Assembly: GCF_000024005.1 (NCBI RefSeq)
Contig: NC_013132.1
Location: 4,954,001 to 5,018,000 of the forward strand
Length of the DNA: 64,000 nucleotides
Source: Chitinophaga pinensis DSM 2588
GTDB taxonomy: Bacteria; Bacteroidota; Bacteroidia; Chitinophagales; Chitinophagaceae
Reading direction: 5' to 3'
The notes under the pieces are model-generated. The model was not told where the DNA came from, did not search any database, and worked only from the letters and a program-made list of their open reading frames with translations. Position numbers and translations under genes: made by a program. Each line of letters starts with the position of its first letter. Within the stretch, counting starts at the first letter, position 1. This document shows positions 42,435 through 51,358 of this stretch, in pieces.

Positions 42435-42629
42435 ATGACGCTAAAGAAATCAACAACACAAAGACGCGTGATCAAAGAGGTAAAGCGCAAAAACGCCGGT
42501 GATACCAGCGCGGCCAAAGCGGCTCCTAAGAAGGAGTTCAACGATGACAAGAATAGTACGCTGGAAGGGTATGATGAGAATGAATACGATCCGAAGGACA
42601 AGGCCGACGAACAAAGAAAAAAGGCTTAG
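42435..42629 (+). CDS. Small charged hypothetical protein
   Basis: A 64-residue highly charged protein with a basic N-terminal half (MTLKKSTTQRRVIKEVKRKN) and an acidic C-terminal part (FNDDKNSTLEGYDENEYDPK). No signal peptide or membrane segment. It follows the adaptor gene after a heptad hairpin and is probably a separate transcript. Its stop overlaps the 3' end of the phosphoesterase remnant on the other strand. Function unknown; cytoplasmic and probably disordered. Confidence 0.5.
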   Translation: MTLKKSTTQRRVIKEVKRKNAGDTSAAKAAPKKEFNDDKNSTLEGYDENEYDPKDKADEQRKKA

Positions 42630-42865
42630 ACAGTCCAGCCGTAAGGGATGTATCCATTGTCGAAGGTACCGTCTTCATATAGATTGACCATTCCATATCC
42701 ATTGTCTGTACGATACCGTTTTCCTTTCCACCAGTTGCCACTGACAGCCCCGTTGCTGATGTAGGTCACGCCATTGTACTGTATGTGCTCATACAGGTGA
42801 ATATGTCCGCTCATACATTGTAAATGGACAATATTATTCAATAGGTGACCATAGGCAACAACGAA
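42626..42865 (-). pseudogene. C-terminal remnant of a calcineurin-like metallophosphoesterase
   Basis: About 79 codons without a start remain, reading FVVAYGHLLNNIVHLQ-CMSGHIHLYEH, then YNGVTYISNGAVSGNWWKGK, GYGMVNLYEDG and YIPYGWTV. GHIH is the last metal motif of calcineurin-like phosphoesterases and AVSG-WW-KG the typical C-terminal part. Everything upstream, including the first metal motifs, is missing and an in-frame stop lies just before it (42866-42868). The break falls in a 70-bp duplicated segment, so rearrangement probably destroyed the gene. Confidence 0.75.
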
Positions 42866-43326
42866 TTATAAAGAAGAAGATAGGTGATTCCGTATGTTCA
42901 ATTAGGAATTAAGAATTAGGAATTGGAGACGAATAGACGGCTAAGGGCGATACTGGCTGATTATTCAATGGTGCAAACTTATTGGCTGGCGGGTTCAGAT
43001 GATAGTGAGTGAGTGGTTATTAATGTAAAAATAATATCGTGAAGGGGTGTTGTAGAATTGGTAAGCGTTAATTGTAAATGGACAATATTATTCAATAGGT
43101 GACCATAGGCAACAACGAATTATTAAGAAGAAGATAGGTGCTTCCGCTTCAGCAGATTATATGCAATTGCTAATTCTTAATTCCTAATTCCTAATTGTTT
43201 AAAATCAATCAATAGGTCACCGCAGGCAACAACGAATTATAAAGAAGAAGATAGGTGCTTCCGCTTCAGCAGATTATATGCAATTCCTAATTCTTAATTC
43301 CTAATTCCTAATTGTTTAAAATCAAT
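42817..43326. repeat. Direct-repeat block with two 117-bp tandem copies and heptad arrays
   Basis: A 70-bp segment (42817-42886, partly inside the phosphoesterase remnant) recurs at 43071-43140 with a single difference. From 43093 two 117-bp units stand in tandem (43093-43209 and 43210-43326), each with CAATAGGTGACC or CAATAGGTCACC at the start and a heptad array near the end (43164-43197, 43281-43314). Another heptad array of opposite orientation lies at 42899-42924. No protein gene is supported between 42866 and 43385. Confidence 0.88.
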
Positions 43327-43384
43327 GCAATAAAAAACGGTGCCTGCAAACAGGCACCGTTTTTATTGCATTGATTTTAAACAA
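43315..43384. terminator. 34-bp nearly perfect hairpin terminator
   Basis: The left arm, beginning TTGTTTAAAATCAATGCAAT, and the right arm ending two bases before the PAP2 stop codon pair over 34 bases with one extra A. The core is CGGTGCCTG-CAAA-CAGGCACCG with A and T runs on both sides, ideal for termination in either direction. Confidence 0.9.
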
Positions 43385-43385
43385 T

Positions 43386-44258
43386 TTACTTCATCAGCAG
43401 CACAGCGGAAAGTCCTACGGATTTCCATTGTGTGTTGTAGTTCGGCATAAGGATCGCGCGGGTATTTGGCTCGCGGTCACGGTCCTTTGGCGTAAAGAGG
43501 CGCTGGATCTTAGGATAAGCCCAGTAAGCTGCTTTTGTGCTGAGGATACCGAGGCCTGCACCGGCAACAACATCACTTAACCAGTGACGGTTGTTGTAGA
43601 TACGCAGTACTCCCGTAGTAGTGGCGACAGCATAACCTGCCACACCGTACCAGGGACTAACATCTTTGTATTCCTCCCACATGAACTGTGCTGTCATGAA
43701 CGCGACAGAAGTGTGGCCGGAAGGGAAAGAGTTGTAAGTACTACCATCAGGACGCAGGCGACCTGTAGCATTTTTGATGAAAAAAGTAGAGGAAGTCACC
43801 AGAACGGACGACATTCCCAACAGGATGGTACGATCTGCGAAATTGTGTTTACCCTTGATACCAGCCATATTCAGTGCATATACGGCGGCTGCAGGCACAT
43901 ATTTCAGATAATCATCGATGCTGGTGCGGAAGGTCGGATGATCTTCCATGATCTCATTCTTGGTGCTGCGGTCCAGGGAGCGTAAGCCGCCGCTGGTCAA
44001 TGACACGGCGCCATAAGTAATCATGGCGGTTGGGACGATGATGCCGGCAAGTCTGGACGTATAATTGGGAATGTTGCGTTTATAGTTCAGGTTTGTATTA
44101 AAAACCGGAACAGGTTCCATGACCTTTTCTGATGTTGTTGGCACATCATTTGCGTGATGGATAGTCGTATCCGCATTCACATTCACAATAGCTGTGTCAG
44201 CAGTAGCAAAGACACAGTACGTCGACAGTTGCAGGCTAAGCAGTAAGAACAATCTCAT
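43386..44258 (-). CDS. PAP2-family phosphatase, exported
   Basis: A 290-residue protein with a signal peptide and a C-terminal PAP2 (phosphatidic acid phosphatase type 2) domain. The three acid-phosphatase motifs are present: KNATGRLRP, FPSGHTSVAF and RIYNNRHWLSDVVAG, with the catalytic His in each of motifs 2 and 3. Likely substrates are lipid phosphates or undecaprenyl pyrophosphate at the envelope. The N-terminal 60 residues after the signal are Asn/Thr-rich and variable. Transcribed alone, ending in a strong shared terminator. The substrate is inferred from family. Confidence 0.92.
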   Translation of the reverse strand: MRLFLLLSLQLSTYCVFATADTAIVNVNADTTIHHANDVPTTSEKVMEPVPVFNTNLNYKRNIPNYTSRLAGIIVPTAMITYGAVSLTSGGLRSLDRSTKNEIMEDHPTFRTSIDDYLKYVPAAAVYALNMAGIKGKHNFADRTILLGMSSVLVTSSTFFIKNATGRLRPDGSTYNSFPSGHTSVAFMTAQFMWEEYKDVSPWYGVAGYAVATTTGVLRIYNNRHWLSDVVAGAGLGILSTKAAYWAYPKIQRLFTPKDRDREPNTRAILMPNYNTQWKSVGLSAVLLMK

Positions 44259-44560
44259 GTTTGTTGCTGGGTGAATTCTTTATGTTACCGTTAATACTAT
44301 TTAAATTACTACAAATTTCACAAAAGATTCTGTAGAGAATCTGAAAATCCCCCTTCTTTAACTATATTTTCACTAATTTTAACATGTAACTGGTATATTT
44401 GTGTTATATCAGTATCACCTTTTACAGGAAATGGTGTCTTCCTGCACAGAACCGTCTTCGCCCTGATCAATCTCCGGCAAGTCTGATGGCGCCTACAAAT
44501 AAACATGGATCTTTCTGCGCATATCGGGAAGATAATAAATTTGTATTTATTTGTAGGCTA
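44259..44560. promoter_or_regulatory. Divergent promoter region of PAP2 and ClC genes
   Basis: Holds TATATTTG (44394-44401) and TAAATTTG (44536-44543) on the plus strand, both exact TAnnTTTG matches and candidate -7 boxes for the ClC gene. A small open frame runs through the region from 44399 but contains no recognised domain and is taken as leader. Confidence 0.5.
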
Positions 44561-45847
44561 ATGAAATATATCAAACATTCTGTAGAACAACTGGCAATTG
44601 CTTACCAGCTTCTCCGCTGGACAATTATCATCGTTCCTGTCTCTCTCATTGTAGGTTCTCTCGTGGCTTTATTCTTATGGTTACTGGAAGAAGTAACATT
44701 ATTACGCTGGCAGCACGGCTGGTTGCTTTTTCTATTGCCCATAGCGGGGATATTGATCCACTTTCTTTATAAAAAGCTGGGTGGTACATCAGAAGCAGGA
44801 AATAACCTTATTATGGACGAGATCCATGAACCCGGCGGAGGCGTACCTGCCCGCATGGCGCCGTTGGTTATTGCGACTACCATTATCACTCATTTATTTG
44901 GCGGATCCGCCGGAAGGGAAGGTACCGCCGTGCAGATAGGCGGTAGTATGGCACATATGCTGGGTCGCTGGTTCCGTTTGTCTGCCGCAGATGTAAAGAT
45001 CATCCTCATGACGGGTATCGCTGCCGGTTTCGGCGCTGTATTCGGTACACCGCTCACAGGGGCTGTATTTGCCCTCGAAGTACTCGCTATCGGTCTGATG
45101 CGTTACGATGCCCTGATCCCCTGTCTGATCGCCGCCGTATTCGCGGATATCGTATGTTCCGCCTGGGGCATCCATCATACCCATTATCAGATACTTTTTG
45201 AAAGCAATCATATCTCCTTTCACTTCGTTCATTTCGACCTGCTCTTACTGATCAAAGTAATCGCCTGTGGCATCGCTTTCGGTCTTGCCAGCTTTCTCTT
45301 CGCCACCTGTATGCGAAATATCAAAAGCTACGCGAAAGCATGGATTAAAATCCCCTTACTGATCCCCGCTATCGGTGGCCTGATCGTTATCGGCGGCTGC
45401 TACCTGCTGGGCACCCGCGATTATATCGGACTCGGGGTTACCACACCCGATCCCAACGGTGTCAGTATCGTCAACGCTTTTACCACAAAAGAGATCTCGT
45501 CCTGGGGATGGCTCTGGAAATTACTCCTGACAGCCATCACACTCGGTATGGGGTTCAAAGGTGGAGAAGTTACCCCACTGTTCTTTATCGGCGCCACCTT
45601 AGGTCATACACTCGCTGTTTTAATGGGCGCACCGGTGGATTTGTTTGCAGGTCTCGGATTTATTGCCGTATTTGCAGGAGCCACCAATACTCCCATAGCG
45701 TGTACGTTGATGGGGGTCGAACTTTTTGGCACAACTCATGTGCTATATTTTGCTGTAGCGTGTTTCACCGCGTATTATTTCAGCGGTCATGCGGGTATTT
45801 ACAGTGCGCAACGTATAGCCGTACCAAAGAACCATCATATTGACTAA
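44561..45847 (+). CDS. ClC-family chloride channel/transporter
   Basis: A 428-residue membrane protein of the ClC family. Signature segments are [15 protein letters not shown] (contains the gating Glu), [20 protein letters not shown] and [16 protein letters not shown], and the hydrophobic profile fits the many-helix ClC fold. The canonical GSGIP selectivity loop is not clear. Both H+/Cl- exchangers and channels share these features; the residue pattern alone does not decide. ATG 44561 is preferred because the upstream open frame lacks any domain. The next gene follows after 22 bases and may be co-transcribed. Confidence 0.9.
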   Translation: MKYIKHSVEQLAIAYQLLRWTIIIVPVSLIVGSLVALFLWLLEEVTLLRWQHGWLLFLLPIAGILIHFLYKKLGGTSEAGNNLIMDEIHEPGGGVPARMAPLVIATTIITHLFGGSAGREGTAVQIGGSMAHMLGRWFRLSAADVKIILMTGIAAGFGAVFGTPLTGAVFALEVLAIGLMRYDALIPCLIAAVFADIVCSAWGIHHTHYQILFESNHISFHFVHFDLLLLIKVIACGIAFGLASFLFATCMRNIKSYAKAWIKIPLLIPAIGGLIVIGGCYLLGTRDYIGLGVTTPDPNGVSIVNAFTTKEISSWGWLWKLLLTAITLGMGFKGGEVTPLFFIGATLGHTLAVLMGAPVDLFAGLGFIAVFAGATNTPIACTLMGVELFGTTHVLYFAVACFTAYYFSGHAGIYSAQRIAVPKNHHID

Positions 45848-45869
45848 CCACACAACTGAATTTTAGCTT

Positions 45870-46823
45870 ATGAAGGCTGTAGCCGTTCAGCAATTTAAGG
45901 GCGTTCCTGAAGTAATGGAACTGCCACGCCCGGAGGTAAAACCAGGAACTATCCTCGTACGTGTAGCCGCTGCTGGTATGAATCCCTTTGACTGGAAACT
46001 GGTCGATGGTATTCTCGATGGGAAGATGCCGCATAAATTCCCGCTGGTGCTGGGAGTCGATGGCGCAGGGACCGTCGAAGCCGTAGGGGATGGCGTAACG
46101 CTTTTCAAACCTGGTGATCACATTTATGGTCAGTTTATCCATTCTCCTGTAGGAGAAGGGTCCTATGCGGAATATGTCGCCGTGCCGGAAAAAGCAGCCA
46201 TTTCTCATGCGCCGAATTCTATCTCGCTGGTAGAAGCTGCCGCTATGCCGACGGCCGGTATGACCGCGCAACAGATTATTGAGCGTTCCGGCTTGAAACA
46301 TGAGCAGATATTGTTGCTGGTAGGTGCTACCGGTGGCGTAGGGTCGTTTATTGTGCAACTGGCCGCGATGCAGGGGATCTATGTGATCGCTACCGTGAGT
46401 AGTGAGGAAGATGAGGTGCGGATGAAGAAACTGGGGGCGAAAGAGACGATTAACTATAAGAAATTATCGATAGAGAAAGAGGTGAGCAGCAGATATCCTT
46501 CCGGCGTGGATGGGTTGATAGATCTGGTTAGTCCGGCGGCGGTATTTAAAGGGTTGACGGAGTTAGTGGCGGTTAAGGGAGTGGCGTTGACGACGGCGTT
46601 TGTGTCGACGGCGGAGGTGTTGAAGGCAAGGGGTTTGAGTGGTGGGAATTTTGAGACGCAGGGGACACCGGCGAGTTTGGATGCGTTGACGGATGCGGTG
46701 GATAATGGTGCGTTGGTGGTGCCGGTTGGGGAGGTGATTGGGATGCAGGATGTGCCGGGGGCGATAACGGAGAGTAGGAATTTGAAGGGGAAGGGGAAGA
46801 CGGTGATCAGAATTGGCGGATAA
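45870..46823 (+). CDS. Zinc-free MDR-type NADP quinone oxidoreductase
   Basis: A 317-residue medium-chain dehydrogenase/reductase without the structural zinc lobe. VRVAAAGMNPFDWKLVDG, VLGVDGAGTVEAVGDGV, the Rossmann motif LLLVGATGGVGSFIVQLA and GVDGLIDLVSPAAVF are typical of quinone oxidoreductases (QOR-like). From about 46500 to the end, the codons become extremely G/T-rich on the coding strand (ttg, gtg, ggg, acg, gcg). The first half does not share this. The frame is intact, so the gene is probably functional. Confidence 0.88.
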   Translation: MKAVAVQQFKGVPEVMELPRPEVKPGTILVRVAAAGMNPFDWKLVDGILDGKMPHKFPLVLGVDGAGTVEAVGDGVTLFKPGDHIYGQFIHSPVGEGSYAEYVAVPEKAAISHAPNSISLVEAAAMPTAGMTAQQIIERSGLKHEQILLLVGATGGVGSFIVQLAAMQGIYVIATVSSEEDEVRMKKLGAKETINYKKLSIEKEVSSRYPSGVDGLIDLVSPAAVFKGLTELVAVKGVALTTAFVSTAEVLKARGLSGGNFETQGTPASLDALTDAVDNGALVVPVGEVIGMQDVPGAITESRNLKGKGKTVIRIGG

Positions 46824-47488
46824 GGTATAATAGTCTTCAACTGGGGTGTTCCCTAAAGCTTCTTTTGCTTTTTGAGCTGCTGTGGTAATTGTGTGGGTCT
46901 TACTGCGTTCAAAGCAGAGGGACCACAGGCTGTAGTTCTTTGAAGTTCCTTGCTATGGGGCTTTTATTTGGAGATTTTGACAGTTGGGGTAGATTAAACC
47001 CCTGGTTTCAGAGGCTCAGCATACTTCAAATAACTAAGGCCAGCGGTCTCCCTCGGCATTGAACGCGGTTGGCGACTGACTACCTGGGTAATATGCTGAC
47101 GTCGTAATGGTATTGCAGGTGTTTTGTTGCTCCTTTTGCAGTGGTGTTATTGAGAAAGATATATTGTAAATATCGAAGGCCAGCAGGTTTCTCTTTACGA
47201 AATGTTGCGAGAAGCTGCTGGCCTTTATTGTGTTTTGTGTTGTGTTTTATGCTTTTTTGTGCACTTGGATTTTTTTATCATTCCATGTATTCCTATTGTT
47301 TGTGTTATAAGTATTACACGGAATCATAGTCATTCGTATTGGGCTTACCGTATGATCTAATCTTCATCATCTTTGCCATACGATAGCGTGGTCTTTCACT
47401 GCTACTTCTATTCTGCTTATTATATCCTATATCCTCATGCACATCAATTCTTGTCATCTCTATTATACGGTATTGTAAGCCTTCAATG
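46824..47488. other. 665-base intergenic region with a strong orphan hairpin
   Basis: No convincing protein gene. AAGGCCAGCAG (47176-47186) and CTGCTGGCCTT (47215-47225) form a stem with an inner GTTTCTC/GAGAAG-type extension, followed by TATTGTG. It lies 350 bases past the preceding gene, too far for its terminator unless the leader is long. Nothing else was recognised. A small minus-strand ORF at 47314-47496 overlaps the aldo/keto reductase stop. Confidence 0.5.
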
Positions 47489-48433
47489 CTATTCATAGTC
47501 GCTGGCGATGTTGAGCTTTTCTAATGCGCCTGCGTCTAGTCCCAGCTGAGTGGCCTTCAGGAGGTCTTCCAGTTGTTGGGTGCTGGTGGCGCTGACGATG
47601 GGAGCTGTGATACCGGGGTGTTGGACAAGCCAGGCGATAGCGACACTGGTGGGTGTGGTTTTGAAGTCTGCGGATACTTCGTCGAGGGTTTCGAGAATGC
47701 TTTGTCCGCGTTCGTCGAGGTAGCCTACGGCTTTTTCACCACGGGTGCTTTTGGAGGCGTCTTCCTTTGTTCTGTATTTGCCGCTCAGGAAACCGCTGGC
47801 GAGGGAATAGTAGCTGATAACGCCAAGATTGTAGCCCTGAGTGATCGGCTGGTATTCACGCTCAAATTTCTGGCGGTCGTAGAGATTATATTCAGGTTGT
47901 AGGGATTCGTACCGGGGAAAGCCGTTTGTTTCGCTGGATTCCAGTGATTGTAACAGTCTTTCAGGACTGAAGTTGGAGGCGCCTATTACGCGGACTTTGC
48001 CCGCTTTCACCAGTTTGTCGTAGGTAGCGAGTGTTTCGTCGATGGGTGTTTTAAGATCGTCATAGTGCGACTGATACAGATCGATATAATCTGTTTGCAA
48101 TCTGCGTAATGATTCTTCTACCGTTTTTTCTATATAGGCAGGAGAGAGGTCTTTTACTTTTCCGCCACCTACTTTAGTGGCAATGACCACCTGATCACGT
48201 TTGCCGCTTTTCTTTAACCATTTACCAATAATCGTTTCTGATTCTCCACCGCTGTTGCCAGGCGCCCAATGAGAATAGGAGTCTGCCGTGTCGATCAGGT
48301 TAAAGCCTCCCGCCATAAATGCATCTAGTAAAGAGAAAGAAGTAGCTTCATCTGCTGTCCAGCCGAAAACATTTCCGCCAAAAGCCAAAGGTGCCACCTG
48401 TAATGCCGATTTTCCCAATTGTCTTTTTTCCAT
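47489..48433 (-). CDS. Aldo/keto reductase
   Basis: A 314-residue NADPH-dependent oxidoreductase with a TIM-barrel fold. It opens MEKRQLGKSALQVAPLAFGG, has the catalytic Asp-Tyr pair in NLIDTADSYSHW, the Lys in VVIATKVGGG, the His in LYQSHYDD, and the cofactor-binding end QSILETLDEVSADFKTTPTS. This pattern belongs to the AKR family that includes YhdN and related enzymes; the substrate is unknown. Transcribed alone and convergent with the quinone oxidoreductase. Confidence 0.92.
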   Translation of the reverse strand: MEKRQLGKSALQVAPLAFGGNVFGWTADEATSFSLLDAFMAGGFNLIDTADSYSHWAPGNSGGESETIIGKWLKKSGKRDQVVIATKVGGGKVKDLSPAYIEKTVEESLRRLQTDYIDLYQSHYDDLKTPIDETLATYDKLVKAGKVRVIGASNFSPERLLQSLESSETNGFPRYESLQPEYNLYDRQKFEREYQPITQGYNLGVISYYSLASGFLSGKYRTKEDASKSTRGEKAVGYLDERGQSILETLDEVSADFKTTPTSVAIAWLVQHPGITAPIVSATSTQQLEDLLKATQLGLDAGALEKLNIASDYE

Positions 48434-49030
48434 TATGCTGCTTTGATTTGGTTTTATAATGAGTAAAAATTTGTTACTGTTTGTATGTTTAGAGGGTGAT
48501 TGCTCACCGTATTATTGCTGTTGTTTTATTGTGTGATTTTTTGTAAGCGCAATCTTTATATACAACAGAGATCTTCATTATTTTTTTGCGTGCATGATTC
48601 ATTTTATGGTATGTATTGCGTGTTATATTTTTTGATTCAGCTGCAATGAGACAGCCTCTTCCAATTTTTTATTTTACACAATACCTATTTTTTATACCAC
48701 TGCTACTGATTTTATTATTGTGGCGCTGATCCTTTATTGATAGCGTGTTTCAGCATGTTTACGCTGATTGTTGTTATGGATAATTTTTATACTTTTTTAT
48801 TCATTCATACTTCAATGTACGAGTTTGTTTCAAAACGAATACCATAAATTTCCGTATATTGGCAGCTATTGTCGTCTATTTGTCGTCGAACACCCGCAGT
48901 CATTGTTACCTATTTTATCAGACTGCTTTCTTTCCGTATCTATTTTTCAGGTGCGCTTTTTGTAAACTGCTTTCCGTATATCGGGACTGGCATTGATATC
49001 AGCATAGATTTTTTGATTTAAAACTGTATT
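48434..49030. other. A/T-rich leader region before the trehalose gene
   Basis: 597 bases with strong T bias and several TTTT runs. No protein gene is supported; short open frames here (such as 48768-48965) have no domain or start context. The region could hold promoters for both divergent genes but no exact TAnnTTTG with a -33 element was found. Confidence 0.4.
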
Positions 49031-51205
49031 ATGAGTAAAACCATTATTGTATCTAACAGACTACCGGTAAAGATCACTGAAAAGGATGGAGACTATATGT
49101 TGAATCCCAGTGAAGGTGGTCTGGCTACAGGCTTGGGTTCCATTTACAGGCAAGGCTACAATATCTGGATAGGATGGCCGGGCATAGATGTGAGTGAGGC
49201 TGCACAACCACAAATTACTGAACAACTAGGTGAGATGAATCTGATGCCTGTGTACCTGACACAGGAGGAGATTAACAACTATTATGAGGGATTTTCAAAC
49301 GAGGTACTGTGGCCTGTTTTCCACTATATGTCCGTTTATGCCCGCTACGAACAGGTATATTGGGATTTCTATTATCAGGTAAATAGTAAATTCAGAGACG
49401 CTATATTAAGAGTCGCTGAACCAGGTGATGTGATCTGGATCCATGACTACCAGTTACTATTATTACCAGGCATGATCCGCGCAGAAGTGCCTGATGTGGC
49501 GATCGGTTATTTTCAGCATATTCCTTTCCCTTCATTTGAACTTTTCCGCCTGATACCATGGCGTGTGGAATTGCTGGAAGGTATGCTGGGCGCAGATCTC
49601 TTAGGCTTCCATACTTTCGATGACAGCCATCATTTCCTGAACGCTGTTACCCGTCTGCTGCCAGTAAACGCGTCTGCTAACGTCGTGACAGTGAATGACA
49701 GGGCAGTGATCGCTGAAACCTTTCCTATGGGTATCGACAATGAAAAGTTTGAACAACTTTCTTTTGATCCCGAAGTATTGCGACAACTGGAAAACCTGAA
49801 AGAAACATTCCATAATACACACCTGGTGCTGTCCATCGACAGACTCGATTATAGCAAAGGTATCATCCAGCGTTTACAGGCATTCGAATTGTTTCTCCAA
49901 CTCTATCCTGAATACACAGAGAAAGTAGTATTGTATATGATCGTTGTTCCTTCCAGGGATACTGTTCCGCAATACAAAGAATTAAAAGAGGCCATCGACA
50001 TGCTGGCCGGTGGTATCAATGCACGTTTCCGTACGATGAACTGGCACCCGGTGAATTATTTCTACCGCTCATTCCCGGTAGAAGTATTGTCTGCGCTATA
50101 TAACTTCGCGGACGTCGGACTCGTAACGCCGATGCGGGATGGTATGAACCTGGTGAGTAAAGAATATGTAGCCAGCCGGAAAGATAATAATGGTGTGCTG
50201 ATTCTGAGTGAGATGGCGGGTGCATCTAAAGAGTTGATTGATGCATTGATTGTAAACCCGAATAATATCGGCGCTATTGCAAGGGCTTTACATGAGGCGA
50301 TTAACATGCCGGTGAAAGAACAGGAACGTCGTATGAAATCAATGCGGCAGGTCGTGCAGAAATTCAATATTTCTCACTGGGTAAAACTGTTTATGACACG
50401 TTTGCAGGAAGTAAAACAACTGCAGCAATCTATGCTGGCCCGCCGTATGAGTATGGATATGCAATCACAGGTACGCAATCACTATAAGAAAGCGCCGGAA
50501 CGTGTCATCTTCCTTGACTACGATGGTACGCTGGTCGGCTTCCAGGCGAATATAGATCTGGCCTCTCCTGATCAGGAACTTTATCAGCTGCTCAAAACAC
50601 TTACGCACGATAAAGCCAATCATGTTGTAATGATCAGCGGTCGTAAACATGAAACGCTGGAAGAATGGCTGGGACAACTCCCGCTTGATCTGATTGCAGA
50701 ACATGGTGCATGGCACAAGAAATATGGCGAAGACTGGCAGAAAATTCCCGGATTGAATGCTAACTGGAAACAGGACATCATGCCTATTCTCGATACTTAT
50801 ATGGACCGCACGCCAGGTTCATTCATCGAAGAGAAAAGCTATTCGCTCGTATGGCATTATCGCAAAGTGGAAACAGGTCTGGGGGAATTACGTGCCAATG
50901 AACTGATGAATACCCTCCGCTATTTTACCAACGATATCGGACTACAGATACTGCCGGGTGATAAAGTAATCGAAATAAAGAATGTGGAGATCAATAAAGG
51001 TAAAGCGACGCTGACCTGGTTACAGGACAGAAAGTTTGAATTCACACTGGCGATCGGTGACGATCATACAGATGAAGACATATTCAAAGCCCTATCCGGT
51101 GATGCTGTGACAATAAAGGTGGGAAGCCAGGTGTCGGCAGCAAGATATTATCTGAGAAACCATCATGAAGTAAGAGCGTTTCTGAGAACGCTGGTGGCAG
51201 GATAA
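49031..51205 (+). CDS. otsAB: Bifunctional trehalose-6-phosphate synthase/phosphatase
   Basis: A 724-residue fusion that makes trehalose from UDP-glucose and glucose 6-phosphate. The GT20 synthase half (residues 1 to about 465) opens MSKTIIVSNRLPVKI, with EGGLATGLG, WIHDYQLLLLPGMI, and GMNLVSKEYVAS. The phosphatase half is a HAD domain starting near residue 493 with VIFLDYDGTLVGF (nucleophile and acid Asp), SGRKHETLEEWLG, EHGAW and IGDDHTDEDIF. Such fusions are common in Bacteroidota. It stands alone, convergent with the GH15 gene, and is closed by a strong terminator. Confidence 0.96.
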   Translation: MSKTIIVSNRLPVKITEKDGDYMLNPSEGGLATGLGSIYRQGYNIWIGWPGIDVSEAAQPQITEQLGEMNLMPVYLTQEEINNYYEGFSNEVLWPVFHYMSVYARYEQVYWDFYYQVNSKFRDAILRVAEPGDVIWIHDYQLLLLPGMIRAEVPDVAIGYFQHIPFPSFELFRLIPWRVELLEGMLGADLLGFHTFDDSHHFLNAVTRLLPVNASANVVTVNDRAVIAETFPMGIDNEKFEQLSFDPEVLRQLENLKETFHNTHLVLSIDRLDYSKGIIQRLQAFELFLQLYPEYTEKVVLYMIVVPSRDTVPQYKELKEAIDMLAGGINARFRTMNWHPVNYFYRSFPVEVLSALYNFADVGLVTPMRDGMNLVSKEYVASRKDNNGVLILSEMAGASKELIDALIVNPNNIGAIARALHEAINMPVKEQERRMKSMRQVVQKFNISHWVKLFMTRLQEVKQLQQSMLARRMSMDMQSQVRNHYKKAPERVIFLDYDGTLVGFQANIDLASPDQELYQLLKTLTHDKANHVVMISGRKHETLEEWLGQLPLDLIAEHGAWHKKYGEDWQKIPGLNANWKQDIMPILDTYMDRTPGSFIEEKSYSLVWHYRKVETGLGELRANELMNTLRYFTNDIGLQILPGDKVIEIKNVEINKGKATLTWLQDRKFEFTLAIGDDHTDEDIFKALSGDAVTIKVGSQVSAARYYLRNHHEVRAFLRTLVAG

Positions 51206-51237
51206 ACCATTCATTCCGCAGATTACTAATGCAACAT

Positions 51238-51269
51238 AAAAAGGGCTTCGCCGTAGGCGAGCCCTTTTA
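51238..51269. terminator. Bidirectional terminator between otsAB and the GH15 gene
   Basis: AAAAGGGCT-CGCC and GGCGAGCCCTTTT pair across a GTA loop with one bulged T; T runs lie on both strands. Confidence 0.85.
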
Positions 51270-51358
51270 CTTTTATTGTTCTATTTAGCTAGTATAAAAG
51301 GAGGATGCCCTTCTTCATCATGAGCACCCTCTTACTTCAACAAAAAATGTCTGGTCTG

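Noticed and set aside
43071..43326. Insertion sequence
   Set aside because: The 117-bp units have no transposase or terminal inverted repeats other than heptads, so only a repeat block is claimed.
47314..47496. 60-codon minus-strand ORF overlapping the aldo/keto reductase stop by 8 bases
   Set aside because: The overlap could mean coupling, but no domain and a generic composition; left as possible but not called.
48768..48965. 65-codon ORF upstream of otsAB
   Set aside because: A/T-rich leader DNA with hydrophobic, Cys/Phe-rich translation typical of chance frames.
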